A stretch of 64,000 nt of DNA, taken from the NCBI RefSeq assembly GCF_003071345.1, contig NZ_QCYK01000001.1, positions 2,356,001-2,420,000 on the forward strand, written 5' to 3'. The stretch comes from Chitinophaga parva. Its GTDB lineage: Bacteria; Bacteroidota; Bacteroidia; Chitinophagales; Chitinophagaceae. This document shows positions 1 to 9,058 of this stretch, in pieces. Made by a program: the position numbers and the translations under genes. Under the pieces are notes generated by a model that searched no databases, was not told the origin of the DNA, and worked only from the letters and a program-made list of their open reading frames with translations. Numbering within the stretch: position 1 is the stretch's first letter; each line of letters opens with the position of its first letter.

Positions 1-1710
1 AATTTTTCCGGCGACAGTACTTATTATACCCGCAACCTCATTAACAGCGCCACTTCCATTGATCCCAACACCGGCAAGCTGGTATACGGCATTCCCATGG
101 GCGGGGTACTGAACCTGCTGAACTATAACAGGAACAATTATAGCGCGCGCGGGCAACTGAACTTTGATCAGAACTTCAAAGGAAAGCACCAGGTAAATGC
201 CCTGGCAGGCATGGAAGTGCGCCAGACCATTGATGGGTCAAGCGCTAACACCCTGTATGGTTATAACACGGCTAGCCAGTTTTCCAAACCAGTGGATTAC
301 AGCAGCTATTATGTAACAGTGGATGGTTATTATTATACTGTACCTTATTCAGATGTTTATACCAACCAGCACCGCCGTTTCCTCTCTTACCTGGGTAATG
401 TGGCCTACACGTACAATAGTAAATATACCTTATCCGGTAGCGCGCGTTACGATGACTACAACAATTTTGGAGTGGACCGTAAGTATCGCGCCAAGCCTTT
501 CTGGTCTGCCGGTGTTTCCTGGGCAATAGCAAAGGAAAGCTTTATGCAGGATGTGAACTGGGTGAATAGCCTGACGCTCCGCGCCACCTATGGAGTGAAT
601 GGTAATATCAGCAGCTCCGTATTGCCTTACGACAAGGTCTCACTGATCCCGGACTACCAGCAGCCTTTTCTAACCTATGCCATCATCCAGAGCCCGTCTA
701 ACCCTGCATTGAAGTGGGAACAGACCAGTGTGACCAACATCGGTATTGACTTTTCACTGTTCGACAACCGCCTGGGTGGTTCTGCAGAAGTGTACTACCG
801 CAAGGGTTCCGACCTGTTTGCCACTTTCCCGATAGATGACACCTATGGCTTCTCCACGCTGACACGCAATACCGCCAGCATGAACAGTCATGGGGTGGAT
901 CTGGGCCTGAACGGCAAGATCATCCACCAGCGCAACTTTGAGTGGATTGCCAACGTGACCTTTTCCTACAATACCAATAAGATCACAGATGCCCGCTTTA
1001 ATGTAACCAGCTCACTGCTGAACTCCGGCGGCGTAGGCGGGCCCATTGCCGGCAAACCCTCGGATTACTTCATGGCATTCCGCTACAAAGGGCTGGACAA
1101 GAACGGTGCTCCCGTGATCTATGGTGGTGATAAAACAAACGGCGATACACTTACAAGTGTGAAGCAGGTGACCAACATCAATGACCTGAAAATGGCCGGC
1201 CGCACTACACCGCCCTACTTTGGCGGCCTGGGGCAAACCTTCCGCTACAAGCGCCTCTCCCTTTATGTGCTGGCCACTTATAAATTTGGCTACGTGATAC
1301 AACGCCCCACACCGGGTAATTATCCCGGCCGCTATGGATTGAATAATTATGAAATGAACAACCTGATAGACAAGCGCTGGAGAAAGGCTGGTGACGAAGC
1401 GATCACCAATGTGCCGGGCCTGGCGGGTGGGTCCAACAGTGCGTACATCCGTTTTGCAAACGCAGACATCAATGTGCTGCCGGGCGATCATATCCGCCTG
1501 CGGGAAGCATCGCTGAGCTACGACCTGCCGGAGAAGGTACTGGGACGCACACCGGTAAAAGGAATTTCCATCACCGGCACTGCCCGCAACCTGTTTATTA
1601 TCTGGAGAAAAAATAAAGATGGCCTGGACCCGGATTTCCTGCCCAGTGTGAACAGCATCAAGCTGCCACCTTCCGCAGCTTACAGCTTTTCCCTGAATGT
1701 TAATTTCTAA
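1..1710 (+). CDS. SusC/RagA-family TonB-linked outer membrane protein, 3' part
   Basis: The frame is open from base 1, so the 5' end lies outside the window and the first internal ATG at 97 is not the start. What remains is about 569 residues of the C-terminal beta-barrel of a SusC-type TonB-dependent transporter. It shows alternating aromatic strands, many Tyr/Asn-rich loops, and the usual ending on an aromatic residue (LNVNF). The STN, carboxypeptidase-like and plug domains are missing because of the window edge. It would sit in the outer membrane and import a ligand captured by its SusD partner, which starts 18 bp downstream. The thioredoxin-like and hydrolase genes that follow are more typical of peptide or mixed substrates than of a classical glycan locus, but the substrate cannot be read from the sequence. 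Confidence 0.92.
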   Translation, partial: NFSGDSTYYTRNLINSATSIDPNTGKLVYGIPMGGVLNLLNYNRNNYSARGQLNFDQNFKGKHQVNALAGMEVRQTIDGSSANTLYGYNTASQFSKPVDYSSYYVTVDGYYYTVPYSDVYTNQHRRFLSYLGNVAYTYNSKYTLSGSARYDDYNNFGVDRKYRAKPFWSAGVSWAIAKESFMQDVNWVNSLTLRATYGVNGNISSSVLPYDKVSLIPDYQQPFLTYAIIQSPSNPALKWEQTSVTNIGIDFSLFDNRLGGSAEVYYRKGSDLFATFPIDDTYGFSTLTRNTASMNSHGVDLGLNGKIIHQRNFEWIANVTFSYNTNKITDARFNVTSSLLNSGGVGGPIAGKPSDYFMAFRYKGLDKNGAPVIYGGDKTNGDTLTSVKQVTNINDLKMAGRTTPPYFGGLGQTFRYKRLSLYVLATYKFGYVIQRPTPGNYPGRYGLNNYEMNNLIDKRWRKAGDEAITNVPGLAGGSNSAYIRFANADINVLPGDHIRLREASLSYDLPEKVLGRTPVKGISITGTARNLFIIWRKNKDGLDPDFLPSVNSIKLPPSAAYSFSLNVNF

Positions 1711-1728
1711 TCCTTCAACCAAATCACC

Positions 1729-3096
1729 ATGAACCGCAATAAATTGCTTACTGCACTGCTGCTGATCACCGCGCTGGGTACGGGTTGCAGCAAATACACC
1801 GATATCAGGACGGAAGGCGCCATTGCCCCGGACGAATATGAGAACTACCGGGAGCTGATGAACGATTATTACACGCTGAATGCTTCCGTGGATATGCCGG
1901 ACTACACTTCCGATGACGTAACGATCAAGGACAGCCTGATCCAGCACAATATCAATATCGATTTCCTGAATGCATACATGTGGGGGCCCAACTATTACTC
2001 CGTGCTTGAGGAAGATAATGACTGGAAGCGCCTGTATGCTGCTAACTACAGCTGTAATCTTACCATCCGCGATGTGATGGATAGCAAGGGCGGTTCCACC
2101 GCGCAGAAGCAGGAAGTAAAAGCGGAAGCAATGGTACACCGCGCTTACCTGTTCTTTACCCTGGTGAATATGTACGGGCCGCAGTATGACAGTGCCACGG
2201 CCAGCAAAGACCTGGGCGTACCCATGTTGCTGGAGCCCAACGTGAGCGCCACGCTTACCAGGGGTACTGTGCAGCAGGCCTATGACCAGGTGTTCGCAGA
2301 CCTGGAAGGCGCCTTGCCCTACCTGCCACCGCTCAATAACTACAACCTGTTTCCTTCCAAAGCAGGCGCCTATGCACTGCTGGCGCGCGCCTGCCTGCAA
2401 ACCCGCCAGTATGTAAAGGCCGGGCTGTATGCAGACAGTGCATTGCAACTGCAATCCACCCTGCTGGATTATACCACGCTGCAGCCTTATGGGTATCCTA
2501 ACACGATCAACGACCCGGAGGTGATCCTGTCCAAGATAGCAGGTGGTTACCACAGCTACAGCAACCAGTTCCTGATGAGCGATACCTTGCTTTCATTGTA
2601 TGATGCCAATGATGCCCGCTATTCCTACCTGACCGCGGATTACACCTTTGACTACGTGCACTACTACCGTGCATACATGAAAGATAAGAACACCTCGAGC
2701 GCCCGTAATATAGGGCCTTCCGTACCGGAAATGATGCTGATCAAAGCAGAAGCAGCGGCCCGCGCCGGCGCAGTAACGGAGGCCATGGACCTCCTCAATA
2801 CCCTGCGCCAGAAGCGCTTTACTGCCGCGCATTATGTGCCCTTCACGGCTGGCAATGCCGCCGGCGCGCTGCGCATGGTGCTGGAAGAAAGAAGGCGGGA
2901 ACTGTGCTTCCATTGTACCCGCTGGTTTGACCAGAAACGCCTGAACAAGGAAACCGCCTTTGCGGAAACCATTACCCGTAAAAACCTGCTGACCGGTGAA
3001 AGCTTTACGCTGGCGCCCAACAGCCCGCGCTATTTATTCCCGATACCATTGTACAACATTCAACTCAGCCCATCGCTGGTACAAAATCCAAGATAA
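1729..3096 (+). CDS. SusD/RagB-family nutrient-binding outer membrane lipoprotein
   Basis: 455 residues. The N-terminus is a lipoprotein signal with the lipobox LGTGC (Cys20). The body has the TPR-like helical pattern of SusD, including VHRAYLFFTLVNMYGP near residue 140 and a C-terminal stretch (VLEERRRELCFHCTRWFDQKRL) typical of SusD endings. It would form the surface lid on the upstream SusC and capture the ligand. It starts 18 bp after susC and ends 9 bp before the thioredoxin gene, so one operon is likely. It is somewhat shorter than many SusD proteins (about 500 residues), but no domain seems to be missing. Confidence 0.93.
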   Translation: MNRNKLLTALLLITALGTGCSKYTDIRTEGAIAPDEYENYRELMNDYYTLNASVDMPDYTSDDVTIKDSLIQHNINIDFLNAYMWGPNYYSVLEEDNDWKRLYAANYSCNLTIRDVMDSKGGSTAQKQEVKAEAMVHRAYLFFTLVNMYGPQYDSATASKDLGVPMLLEPNVSATLTRGTVQQAYDQVFADLEGALPYLPPLNNYNLFPSKAGAYALLARACLQTRQYVKAGLYADSALQLQSTLLDYTTLQPYGYPNTINDPEVILSKIAGGYHSYSNQFLMSDTLLSLYDANDARYSYLTADYTFDYVHYYRAYMKDKNTSSARNIGPSVPEMMLIKAEAAARAGAVTEAMDLLNTLRQKRFTAAHYVPFTAGNAAGALRMVLEERRRELCFHCTRWFDQKRLNKETAFAETITRKNLLTGESFTLAPNSPRYLFPIPLYNIQLSPSLVQNPR

Positions 3097-3105
3097 AACC
3101 TGTTT

Positions 3106-5088
3106 ATGTTAAAATGCTTTACCATGGCCGCCCTGCTTTTGGGCACGGCGGCCGCTTATGGCCAGGATGCGCCCCGCGCCATACAAATTACACCAGAACG
3201 CCCTTTCCCGGCCCAACCCATGACCGTGCATTACGATCCGTCAAAAACCGTACTGGCAGGGAAAGACAGCGTGCAGGCCATTGTGTATGAATACAACCAC
3301 TTTTCCTGGAAGGCCATAGACCTGGCCCTGCAGCGCAAGGGTAACGGGTACGAAGCTACGTTTACGCCGCCTGCGGATTGCGGCGTGGTGTTCTTTAAAT
3401 TTTTTAAAGGTGATACAGTAGACGTGGAGCCAGGTACCGGCTACGTGCAGATGTTGTTCAGTGACAAGGCGACCGTGGCCACCGGCGCTTATGCAGGCTA
3501 TGGCCTCATGCGCTCTCCCAATTATGGCCACACGGTAGAAGGCTACCTGCCCGGGACAAATATCAGCGACACGGCTACCTACTACTGGATGAGCCAGGAG
3601 TTATCCTATCATAAAGAAGGGCGCGACCAGTTGATTGAAAGCTACGTGGTGTCCAACTACCGTTACCAGCACGATTCTACATCCGGCCAGATCACAAAGG
3701 CCATGCAATACCTGCTGGCAGGTCCACAGGTGCCGGATGTCAATTACGACAAGGCCATCCGCATCTATCGCAAAATGGGACTGACGCACAAGGCAGATTC
3801 CCTGACCGCCGTGGAAATGCAGCAATACCCGGATGGCTACATAGCCCGCCAGCAGGCATTCAGACAGCTGGCCAGCAGTAACATGGATACCGCCCTGGCA
3901 CGCAACCTGCGCTTCCTGCAGCGTTTCCCGCCGGCTAAGTTTGAAGACCCTGCGATACCGGCTTTCGGAGAGGTGGATTACCAGAAAGTATACCAGGTCA
4001 TCATCATTATAGCCTCCGTGAAGAAAGATTATAAGCCGCTGTATGCCTATGTGCAGGACTGCAGCTATAGCGCTTTAGAGAACCTGATGTACAAGCTGGT
4101 AGAGATCCCCTACGATGATCATAAGTCCATGGACGCCCAAACAGCCATGCCGCTGGCAGATACCATCATGCACAGTATTTTCAAATACCGGGATACAGCC
4201 GATGTAAGGGTGGGGGTGTTCTCTCCCCGTGAATGGAAGGAAAAACATTTTGACCCGGAACAGGTGCGCACCGCCAGCCTGTATGCCCGCATCCTTATGG
4301 AGAACGGCCGCTATGCGGAAGCCCTGGAAATGGCCACCCTGGCGCAACGTGGAGCAGCCTACAGCCGTGCGGAGATCAATGAAACTTACATCCGCCTGCT
4401 GCAGGCCAACCGGCAGGCGGCTGCCATGCCCGCCGCTATTGAAACCTCCATCCGCCATAACCAGGCCACGCCCTGGATATTGGAACAGGCTGCCAATGCA
4501 TATGTACAAGAGCATGGCAATAAAGATGGTTTTGAAAAATACCTGGACGCACTGAAGGGAAACACCTCCACAGCCGCTATGATGGAGCGTTTGAAAGGAG
4601 AGATGATGAACGAAGGCCTCGCGGATTTTACCATGAAAGACATGAATGGAAAATCCGTAACACTCTCCAAGTTGAAGGGTAAAGTAGTGGTGCTGGATTT
4701 TTGGGCCTCCTGGTGCGCACCCTGTAAGGCGTCTTTTCCCGGTATGAACATGGCACGCGCGCAATGGGAAAAAGATGAAAATGTACAATTCTATTTTGTA
4801 GACACCCAGGAAGCAGTAGCGGATTACAAACAAAAGGCTAAACAATACCTGGCTGATAAGCACTTTCCTTTCCAGGTGCTTTTTGACAACGGGGATGTGG
4901 CCAAACATGCCATGTCACAAGTGTACGACCAGTACAGCAAAGCATTTCATTTATCCGGCATCCCGCAGAAGCTGATCATTGGTGCGGATGGCCGGCTCAA
5001 ATTTATCACGGTAGGTTATAAGGGCAGCCCCAGTGAACTGGCAGACGAGATCAGCGCCATGGTACAACTGGCTAAAACAACAAAGTGA
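3106..5088 (+). CDS. TlpA-like thioredoxin-fold protein with long N-terminal extension
   Basis: 660 residues with a Sec signal (cleavage after about residue 20, AAAYGQ). Residues about 25-120 look like an Ig-like beta domain. The middle, about 160-500, is helical and TPR-like. The last 150 residues are a redoxin/TlpA domain with the active-site motif WASWCAPCK, in which the Cys pair is C537 and C540. Proteins of this build in Bacteroidota are periplasmic thiol-disulfide oxidoreductases often encoded beside SusC/SusD genes. The substrate is unknown. The gene lies 9 bp after susD, and its TGA overlaps a possible GTG start of the next gene, which suggests translational coupling. Confidence 0.85.
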   Translation: MLKCFTMAALLLGTAAAYGQDAPRAIQITPERPFPAQPMTVHYDPSKTVLAGKDSVQAIVYEYNHFSWKAIDLALQRKGNGYEATFTPPADCGVVFFKFFKGDTVDVEPGTGYVQMLFSDKATVATGAYAGYGLMRSPNYGHTVEGYLPGTNISDTATYYWMSQELSYHKEGRDQLIESYVVSNYRYQHDSTSGQITKAMQYLLAGPQVPDVNYDKAIRIYRKMGLTHKADSLTAVEMQQYPDGYIARQQAFRQLASSNMDTALARNLRFLQRFPPAKFEDPAIPAFGEVDYQKVYQVIIIIASVKKDYKPLYAYVQDCSYSALENLMYKLVEIPYDDHKSMDAQTAMPLADTIMHSIFKYRDTADVRVGVFSPREWKEKHFDPEQVRTASLYARILMENGRYAEALEMATLAQRGAAYSRAEINETYIRLLQANRQAAAMPAAIETSIRHNQATPWILEQAANAYVQEHGNKDGFEKYLDALKGNTSTAAMMERLKGEMMNEGLADFTMKDMNGKSVTLSKLKGKVVVLDFWASWCAPCKASFPGMNMARAQWEKDENVQFYFVDTQEAVADYKQKAKQYLADKHFPFQVLFDNGDVAKHAMSQVYDQYSKAFHLSGIPQKLIIGADGRLKFITVGYKGSPSELADEISAMVQLAKTTK

Positions 5089-5090
5089 GG

Positions 5091-6461
5091 ATGATGAAGT
5101 GTAAGAAAGGATGGATACTGGGACTGCTGCTGGCAGGCGGCCAGCTGCATGCGCAGAACATGTGGCAGGGCCGGGTAGGCGCCGTGCGGATGATCCTGCA
5201 TGAAGGCGCAAAGACCACGATAGACATGCCGGAGCGGCAGATGAACGGTTTGCAACCGGATAGCATACTGCATCCGGCCAAGGACAGCCTGGTGCTGGTA
5301 TTCCCGCACTACGTGGGCCGCATCGCCCTGAAGCGTGGCGCGCAGGCAATGAGTGGTGCATTATATTTGGATGAGGGCGTATATCCCTTAACGTTAGTAA
5401 AGGTGAATGCCATACAACCACTGGTGTTGCCACAGGCGCCCAAGCTGCCACTGCCCTACATGGTAAAGCAGGTTAGGTATAAACATGATACCATCTGCTT
5501 TGGAGCTACACTGACCCTACCCGCTGGTAAGGGCCCGCATACCGCGGTGATCCTGCTTTCCGGCACCGGTAAGCAGGACCGGAACGGGCTGATGGCCGGG
5601 CACCCGATGTTTGCTGTACTGGCAGATTTTCTCACCAGGCGTGGCTATGTGGTGTTGCGGAGTGATGACCGTGGAACCGGCGCCAGTGGCGGTGTATACG
5701 AGACCACTACCCAGCGGGAATTTGCCGGGGATGTGAAAGCCGCCATGCATTATTTGCAAACCCTGCCCCAGGTGGATGCCCACCGCATAGGATTGATAGG
5801 GCATAGCGAAGGTGGCGCCATCGCTTTCATGGCGGCTGCCCACAACAAGGACGTGGCTTTTGTGATCACCCTGGCAGGACTGGCTTCCAAAGGTTTGGAA
5901 TCATTGCAGTGGCAAAACCAGGCGTTGATCAGCAAGGCGCCTATTCCCGCCATCCGCAAGGAACGCTTCAATAGTTTGAACAACGTGATGTTCCAGACAG
6001 CATACACTTATGCGGAGAGCGACAGCCTGGAGCAGTACCTGCGTAGCGCTTACGCGGCGTGGAGTGTGCAGGACAGCGCCCTTGCCCGGAAAGATACCAC
6101 CAGCGGGCATTTCTTTTATCCGCTGGAATCTTACATCCGCCAGGCTACGGGTGCGTGGTACCGGAGCAATATCCGTTTTGATCCCGCGCCTTACCTGGAG
6201 GCCGTACGCGCGCCCATCCTGGCCCTCAACGGGGATAAAGATCTTTTTGTAGCACCGGCGTCCCTGCACAACATTGACAGCCTGGCGAAAGCCGGCGGCA
6301 ATAAAGATGTGACCGTGCTATTGATGCCAGGGGTAAATCATTTGCAGCAACATTGCCAAACCTGTACTGTCAGCGAATCTTTGCTGCTGGATGAAACCAT
6401 TGCACCGGAAATTCTCCGGGCGATGGGTGCCTGGCTGAAAAAACATTCTTCCAACCATTAA
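5091..6461 (+). CDS. Secreted alpha/beta hydrolase (dienelactone hydrolase/acyl-esterase type)
   Basis: 456 residues from ATG 5091. A GTG at 5085 overlaps the previous stop and a third candidate is ATG 5094, so the exact start is uncertain. The signal peptide ends near LHAQN. An N-terminal beta-rich region of about 120 residues precedes the hydrolase fold. Fold landmarks are VILLSGTGKQDRNG (oxyanion region), the nucleophile elbow GHSEGG (Ser about 239), the acid in LALNGDKD and the histidine in MPGVNHLQQH. The likely activity is ester or peptide hydrolysis in the periplasm. It is the last gene of the SusC-SusD-thioredoxin operon and is followed within 35 bp by a strong terminator. Confidence 0.85.
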   Translation: MMKCKKGWILGLLLAGGQLHAQNMWQGRVGAVRMILHEGAKTTIDMPERQMNGLQPDSILHPAKDSLVLVFPHYVGRIALKRGAQAMSGALYLDEGVYPLTLVKVNAIQPLVLPQAPKLPLPYMVKQVRYKHDTICFGATLTLPAGKGPHTAVILLSGTGKQDRNGLMAGHPMFAVLADFLTRRGYVVLRSDDRGTGASGGVYETTTQREFAGDVKAAMHYLQTLPQVDAHRIGLIGHSEGGAIAFMAAAHNKDVAFVITLAGLASKGLESLQWQNQALISKAPIPAIRKERFNSLNNVMFQTAYTYAESDSLEQYLRSAYAAWSVQDSALARKDTTSGHFFYPLESYIRQATGAWYRSNIRFDPAPYLEAVRAPILALNGDKDLFVAPASLHNIDSLAKAGGNKDVTVLLMPGVNHLQQHCQTCTVSESLLLDETIAPEILRAMGAWLKKHSSNH

Positions 6462-6493
6462 AGTGATTTAGATTTTGAAAATACAATGTATTA

Positions 6494-6520
6494 AGGCTGC
6501 CAATCCTGGCGGCCTTTTTT
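6494..6520 (+). terminator. Rho-independent terminator of the SusC/SusD/thioredoxin/hydrolase operon
   Basis: An 8-bp stem, AGGCTGCC paired with GGCGGCCT (one T-G wobble), has a 6-nt loop (AATCCT) and is followed directly by six T. It lies 33 bp after the hydrolase stop codon. Confidence 0.85.
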
Positions 6521-6531
6521 GCATTAACAAC

Positions 6532-6560
6532 AAAAGGGGCGCTCCTGGAAAGAGGCGCCC
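6532..6560 (-). terminator. Rho-independent terminator of the NDH-2 gene
   Basis: On the minus strand GGGCGC pairs with GCGCCC, followed by C and TTTT. It lies about 50 bp beyond the ndh stop. With the + strand terminator just upstream it insulates the two convergent units. Confidence 0.75.
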
Positions 6561-6612
6561 TCTAGCTGCGGCACTTGAATGAAAATTTAAGCGTGAAAAA
6601 ATGCAGTATAGT

Positions 6613-7896
6613 TTATGACCGGTGGTCCTGGCTTTCGGAGCGGAAGATCATGCGCAGCACCTGGTCCCGCGTACTGTAGGCTACCAGCCAGCTGTAAAAC
6701 GTGCGGATCATGTTATTGTAGTTTACCAGTGATGCAATGTGGATGAAAAGCCAGCTGAACAACCCGAGGATACCGCCTACATGCAGCCGGTGCTTGAAGA
6801 GGTCTGCCATGGCGGTACGCCGCCCGATGATGGCCATTTCGCCCCGGTCAAAATATTTAAAAGGTTGCATGGGTTTGCCCCTGGCCAGCCGTTTAAAATT
6901 GCGGCCCAGCGTTTTGCCCTGCTGTATGGCGGGTTGCGCCAGTTGCGGATGCCCGTTGGGGAAGGCCTTGTCCGTGAGTTGTATGCTGATGTCGCCAATG
7001 GCGAAAACATCTTCGTAACCCTGCACGCGGCCCACGGCATCGGTGATCATGCGGTTGCCCCGGCCCAGTGCCTGTGGTGCCACGCCGTCAAATACTTCTG
7101 CTGTAACGCCGGTGGCCCAGATCAGGGAATGCGCACCAATCACCTCGCCGGTAGAGAGGTGCACCTGCCCGTACTCAAATTTCAGCACCCTTGTGTTCAG
7201 CTTAATGATAATACCCAGTTTTTCCAGGGTACGGTAAGCCCGCTCATGCGACTTGTCACTCATAGGTGCCAGCAGGTTTGGAGAGGCATCCACGATGTAG
7301 ATGGCCGTTTCCTGCGGATCTATCTCGGGATAGTCTTTGCGGAGCATGAACTTGCGCAGCTCTGCCAGCATACCTGCCATTTCCACACCGGTGGGACCTC
7401 CGCCGGCAATCACGGTGGTGAGCATTCTTTTGCGCAGCACCGGGTTGGTTTCAATCGAAGCCCTTTCCAGGCCCCGGATCAGTTCATTACGCATGAACAG
7501 TGCATCGTCAATACCTTTCAGCGGAAAGGCATGCCTGCGCGCGCTTTCGTTCTCAAAAAAATTGGTCTTGGTACCAGCCGCAAATACAAGGTAATCGTAG
7601 GCCAGCACCGCACCGTCATTGAGGGTAACCGTATGTTGTACGGGATCAGCCTTCACTACTGCGCCCATCCGGAATTTAACGCTCTTCTTGCGCAGCAGCT
7701 TGCGGAAGGGATAACTGATACTGGCAGGTTCCAGGAAGCTGGTGGCCACTTGGTAGAGCAACGGGGTGAAATAGTTGTAGTTGTTTTTATCCACCAGGGT
7801 AACTTCGTAGTCCCGTGACCGGTAGAGCTGGCGGGCAAAGTTGAGGCCCGCAAATCCCCCGCCTATCAGCAGGATTCTCTTCTTGGTTTTATGCAT
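6613..7896 (-). CDS. ndh: Type II NADH dehydrogenase (NDH-2), FAD-dependent
   Basis: 427 residues. An N-terminal FAD-binding Rossmann motif (GGGFAGLNFA, from residue 12) and a second, NADH-binding glycine motif (AGGGPTGVEMAG, about residue 165) flank the usual two-dinucleotide-fold layout. VFAIGDI near residue 295 is the conserved flavin-contacting segment. The last 80 residues carry a hydrophobic stretch (GGILGLFSWLFIHIASLV) as in membrane-attached NDH-2. It would oxidise NADH and reduce quinone at the cytoplasmic membrane without pumping protons. Its upstream region holds a long imperfect inverted repeat that might control it. Confidence 0.92.
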   Translation of the reverse strand: MHKTKKRILLIGGGFAGLNFARQLYRSRDYEVTLVDKNNYNYFTPLLYQVATSFLEPASISYPFRKLLRKKSVKFRMGAVVKADPVQHTVTLNDGAVLAYDYLVFAAGTKTNFFENESARRHAFPLKGIDDALFMRNELIRGLERASIETNPVLRKRMLTTVIAGGGPTGVEMAGMLAELRKFMLRKDYPEIDPQETAIYIVDASPNLLAPMSDKSHERAYRTLEKLGIIIKLNTRVLKFEYGQVHLSTGEVIGAHSLIWATGVTAEVFDGVAPQALGRGNRMITDAVGRVQGYEDVFAIGDISIQLTDKAFPNGHPQLAQPAIQQGKTLGRNFKRLARGKPMQPFKYFDRGEMAIIGRRTAMADLFKHRLHVGGILGLFSWLFIHIASLVNYNNMIRTFYSWLVAYSTRDQVLRMIFRSESQDHRS

Positions 7897-7922
7897 GTGC
7901 CGTGGTTTGAGAAAGAAATGGA

Positions 7923-7999
7923 ATTAAGTATCAGTAGCAGGTATTACGTCTTATAATTTACACCATTTTGCCCGTTTTACTTGCTACATAATACTTAAT
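7923..7999. repeat. Long imperfect inverted repeat upstream of ndh
   Basis: The left arm begins ATTAAGTAT followed by GTAGCAGGTA. The right arm reads TACTTGCTAC followed by ATACTTAAT. The arms (7923-7943 and 7978-7999) pair over about 19 positions with one mismatch and a small asymmetric bulge around a 34-bp loop. It lies 27-103 bp before the ndh start codon and 16 bp after the stop of the SDR gene. It is AT-rich and has no U tract, so it does not look like an intrinsic terminator. A regulatory hairpin, operator pair or small degenerate element are possible. Confidence 0.5.
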
Positions 8000-8014
8000 C
8001 CCTATGCAGCAGCC

Positions 8015-8770
8015 TTAAGCTTTTACCGGCTGCTGGCTGAACCAGGTTTTGAAGTCGATGGTGCCCAGGCGCGCGCCCTCGCTTGTAACCAGGGTATGGC
8101 TATCGATCTTTTCACCCCAGTATATTTCATCCGGGCCAGCCACGATGGGGCGTTTGTCGCCCACCAGCTGGAGGTATTTTCCGATCAGCTCGGACATGGC
8201 CACTTTTTCAGGACCGCCTATTTCCACCACGCCGTTCTTAGCAGGTTCCAGTATTATGTCAGTGAGCAGGCTGGCCACATCTGCCGCGGCTATGGGCTGG
8301 AAGGGGAACGTGCTCAGGTGGCATTCGCCGTTGATCATGCTGGCATCCGCAATGCCGCCGATGAACTCCATGAACTGGGTTGCGTGTACAATGGTGAAAG
8401 GAATACCGGAGTTGCGGATCAGTGTTTCCTGGGCCACTTTGGCACGGAAATAACCATTGTCCGGCATGCGTTCTACCCCCACGATGGAGAGGGCCACGTG
8501 TTTTTTTACGCTGGCTTTCAGTGCGGCCTTCAGCACGTTGGCGGTAGAGGTTTTGAAGAAATTCATAACGGCGCTGTCTTCAAAAGAAGGAGCGTTGGCC
8601 ACGTCCACGGTAATGTCTGCTCCCTGCAGCACCTGGTCCAGCCCTTCGCCGGTGAGGGTGTCTACACCGGAAGAGGGGGATGCGGCAATGGCTTCATGTC
8701 CAAGTTGGGTGAGTTTGTTGACTACCTGTGAGCCGATACGGCCACTTCCGCCAATTACTACAATTTTCAT
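8015..8770 (-). CDS. NAD(P)-binding SDR/NmrA-like protein
   Basis: 251 residues. The N-terminus has the dinucleotide motif GGSGRIGSQV of atypical short-chain dehydrogenases. The rest follows the NmrA/NAD(P)H-binding pattern (HVALSIVGVERMPDNGYFRAK near residue 100, PFTIVHATQFMEF near 140). The classical YxxxK dyad is replaced by YFRAK, as is common in this subfamily. Such proteins act as nucleotide-sensing regulators or as weak reductases, and the substrate cannot be told here. It is encoded upstream of ndh on the same strand, but the 118-bp gap with an inverted repeat suggests separate transcription. Confidence 0.85.
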   Translation of the reverse strand: MKIVVIGGSGRIGSQVVNKLTQLGHEAIAASPSSGVDTLTGEGLDQVLQGADITVDVANAPSFEDSAVMNFFKTSTANVLKAALKASVKKHVALSIVGVERMPDNGYFRAKVAQETLIRNSGIPFTIVHATQFMEFIGGIADASMINGECHLSTFPFQPIAAADVASLLTDIILEPAKNGVVEIGGPEKVAMSELIGKYLQLVGDKRPIVAGPDEIYWGEKIDSHTLVTSEGARLGTIDFKTWFSQQPVKA

Positions 8771-9058
8771 ACGTTGGTTGTTTAAAGTGCGTTAACACCA
8801 GGTTTAAAAATGCATTCAAATAAAACGGCGCCGTGCGTTGGAACTGAGCTTCAACGCATATCAGGTCCCCGTTGTGCCATGCGGTTTACAACCCGCGTGC
8901 CTGAGATGTAAGGTATTGATATACAGATTGTTGAGTAGTAGACGATATTTCGGATGCCACTGCTGGTCGTGGATACGCTTTGGAGGTGGCGAAATAAAGT
9001 GGGATGTAGTACTTTACTATCCTGCATTACATTTAACCATCTGCAAATTTCCTCTCCC

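Noticed and set aside
1012..2553. A 513-codon open frame on the minus strand
   Set aside because: It is antisense to the SusC and SusD coding sequences, has Cys/His/Gln-rich unnatural composition, and spans two real genes. It is a by-product of GC-rich codon use.
6739..7818. A 359-codon + strand frame over ndh
   Set aside because: It is antisense to a clear NDH-2 gene with intact FAD/NADH motifs.
8834..8900. Small inverted repeats (TGCGTTG...CAACGCA and GCGGTTTACAACCCGC) in the gap before the DUF7003-like gene
   Set aside because: They resemble REP-like elements, but I see only one copy in the window, so a repeat family cannot be claimed.
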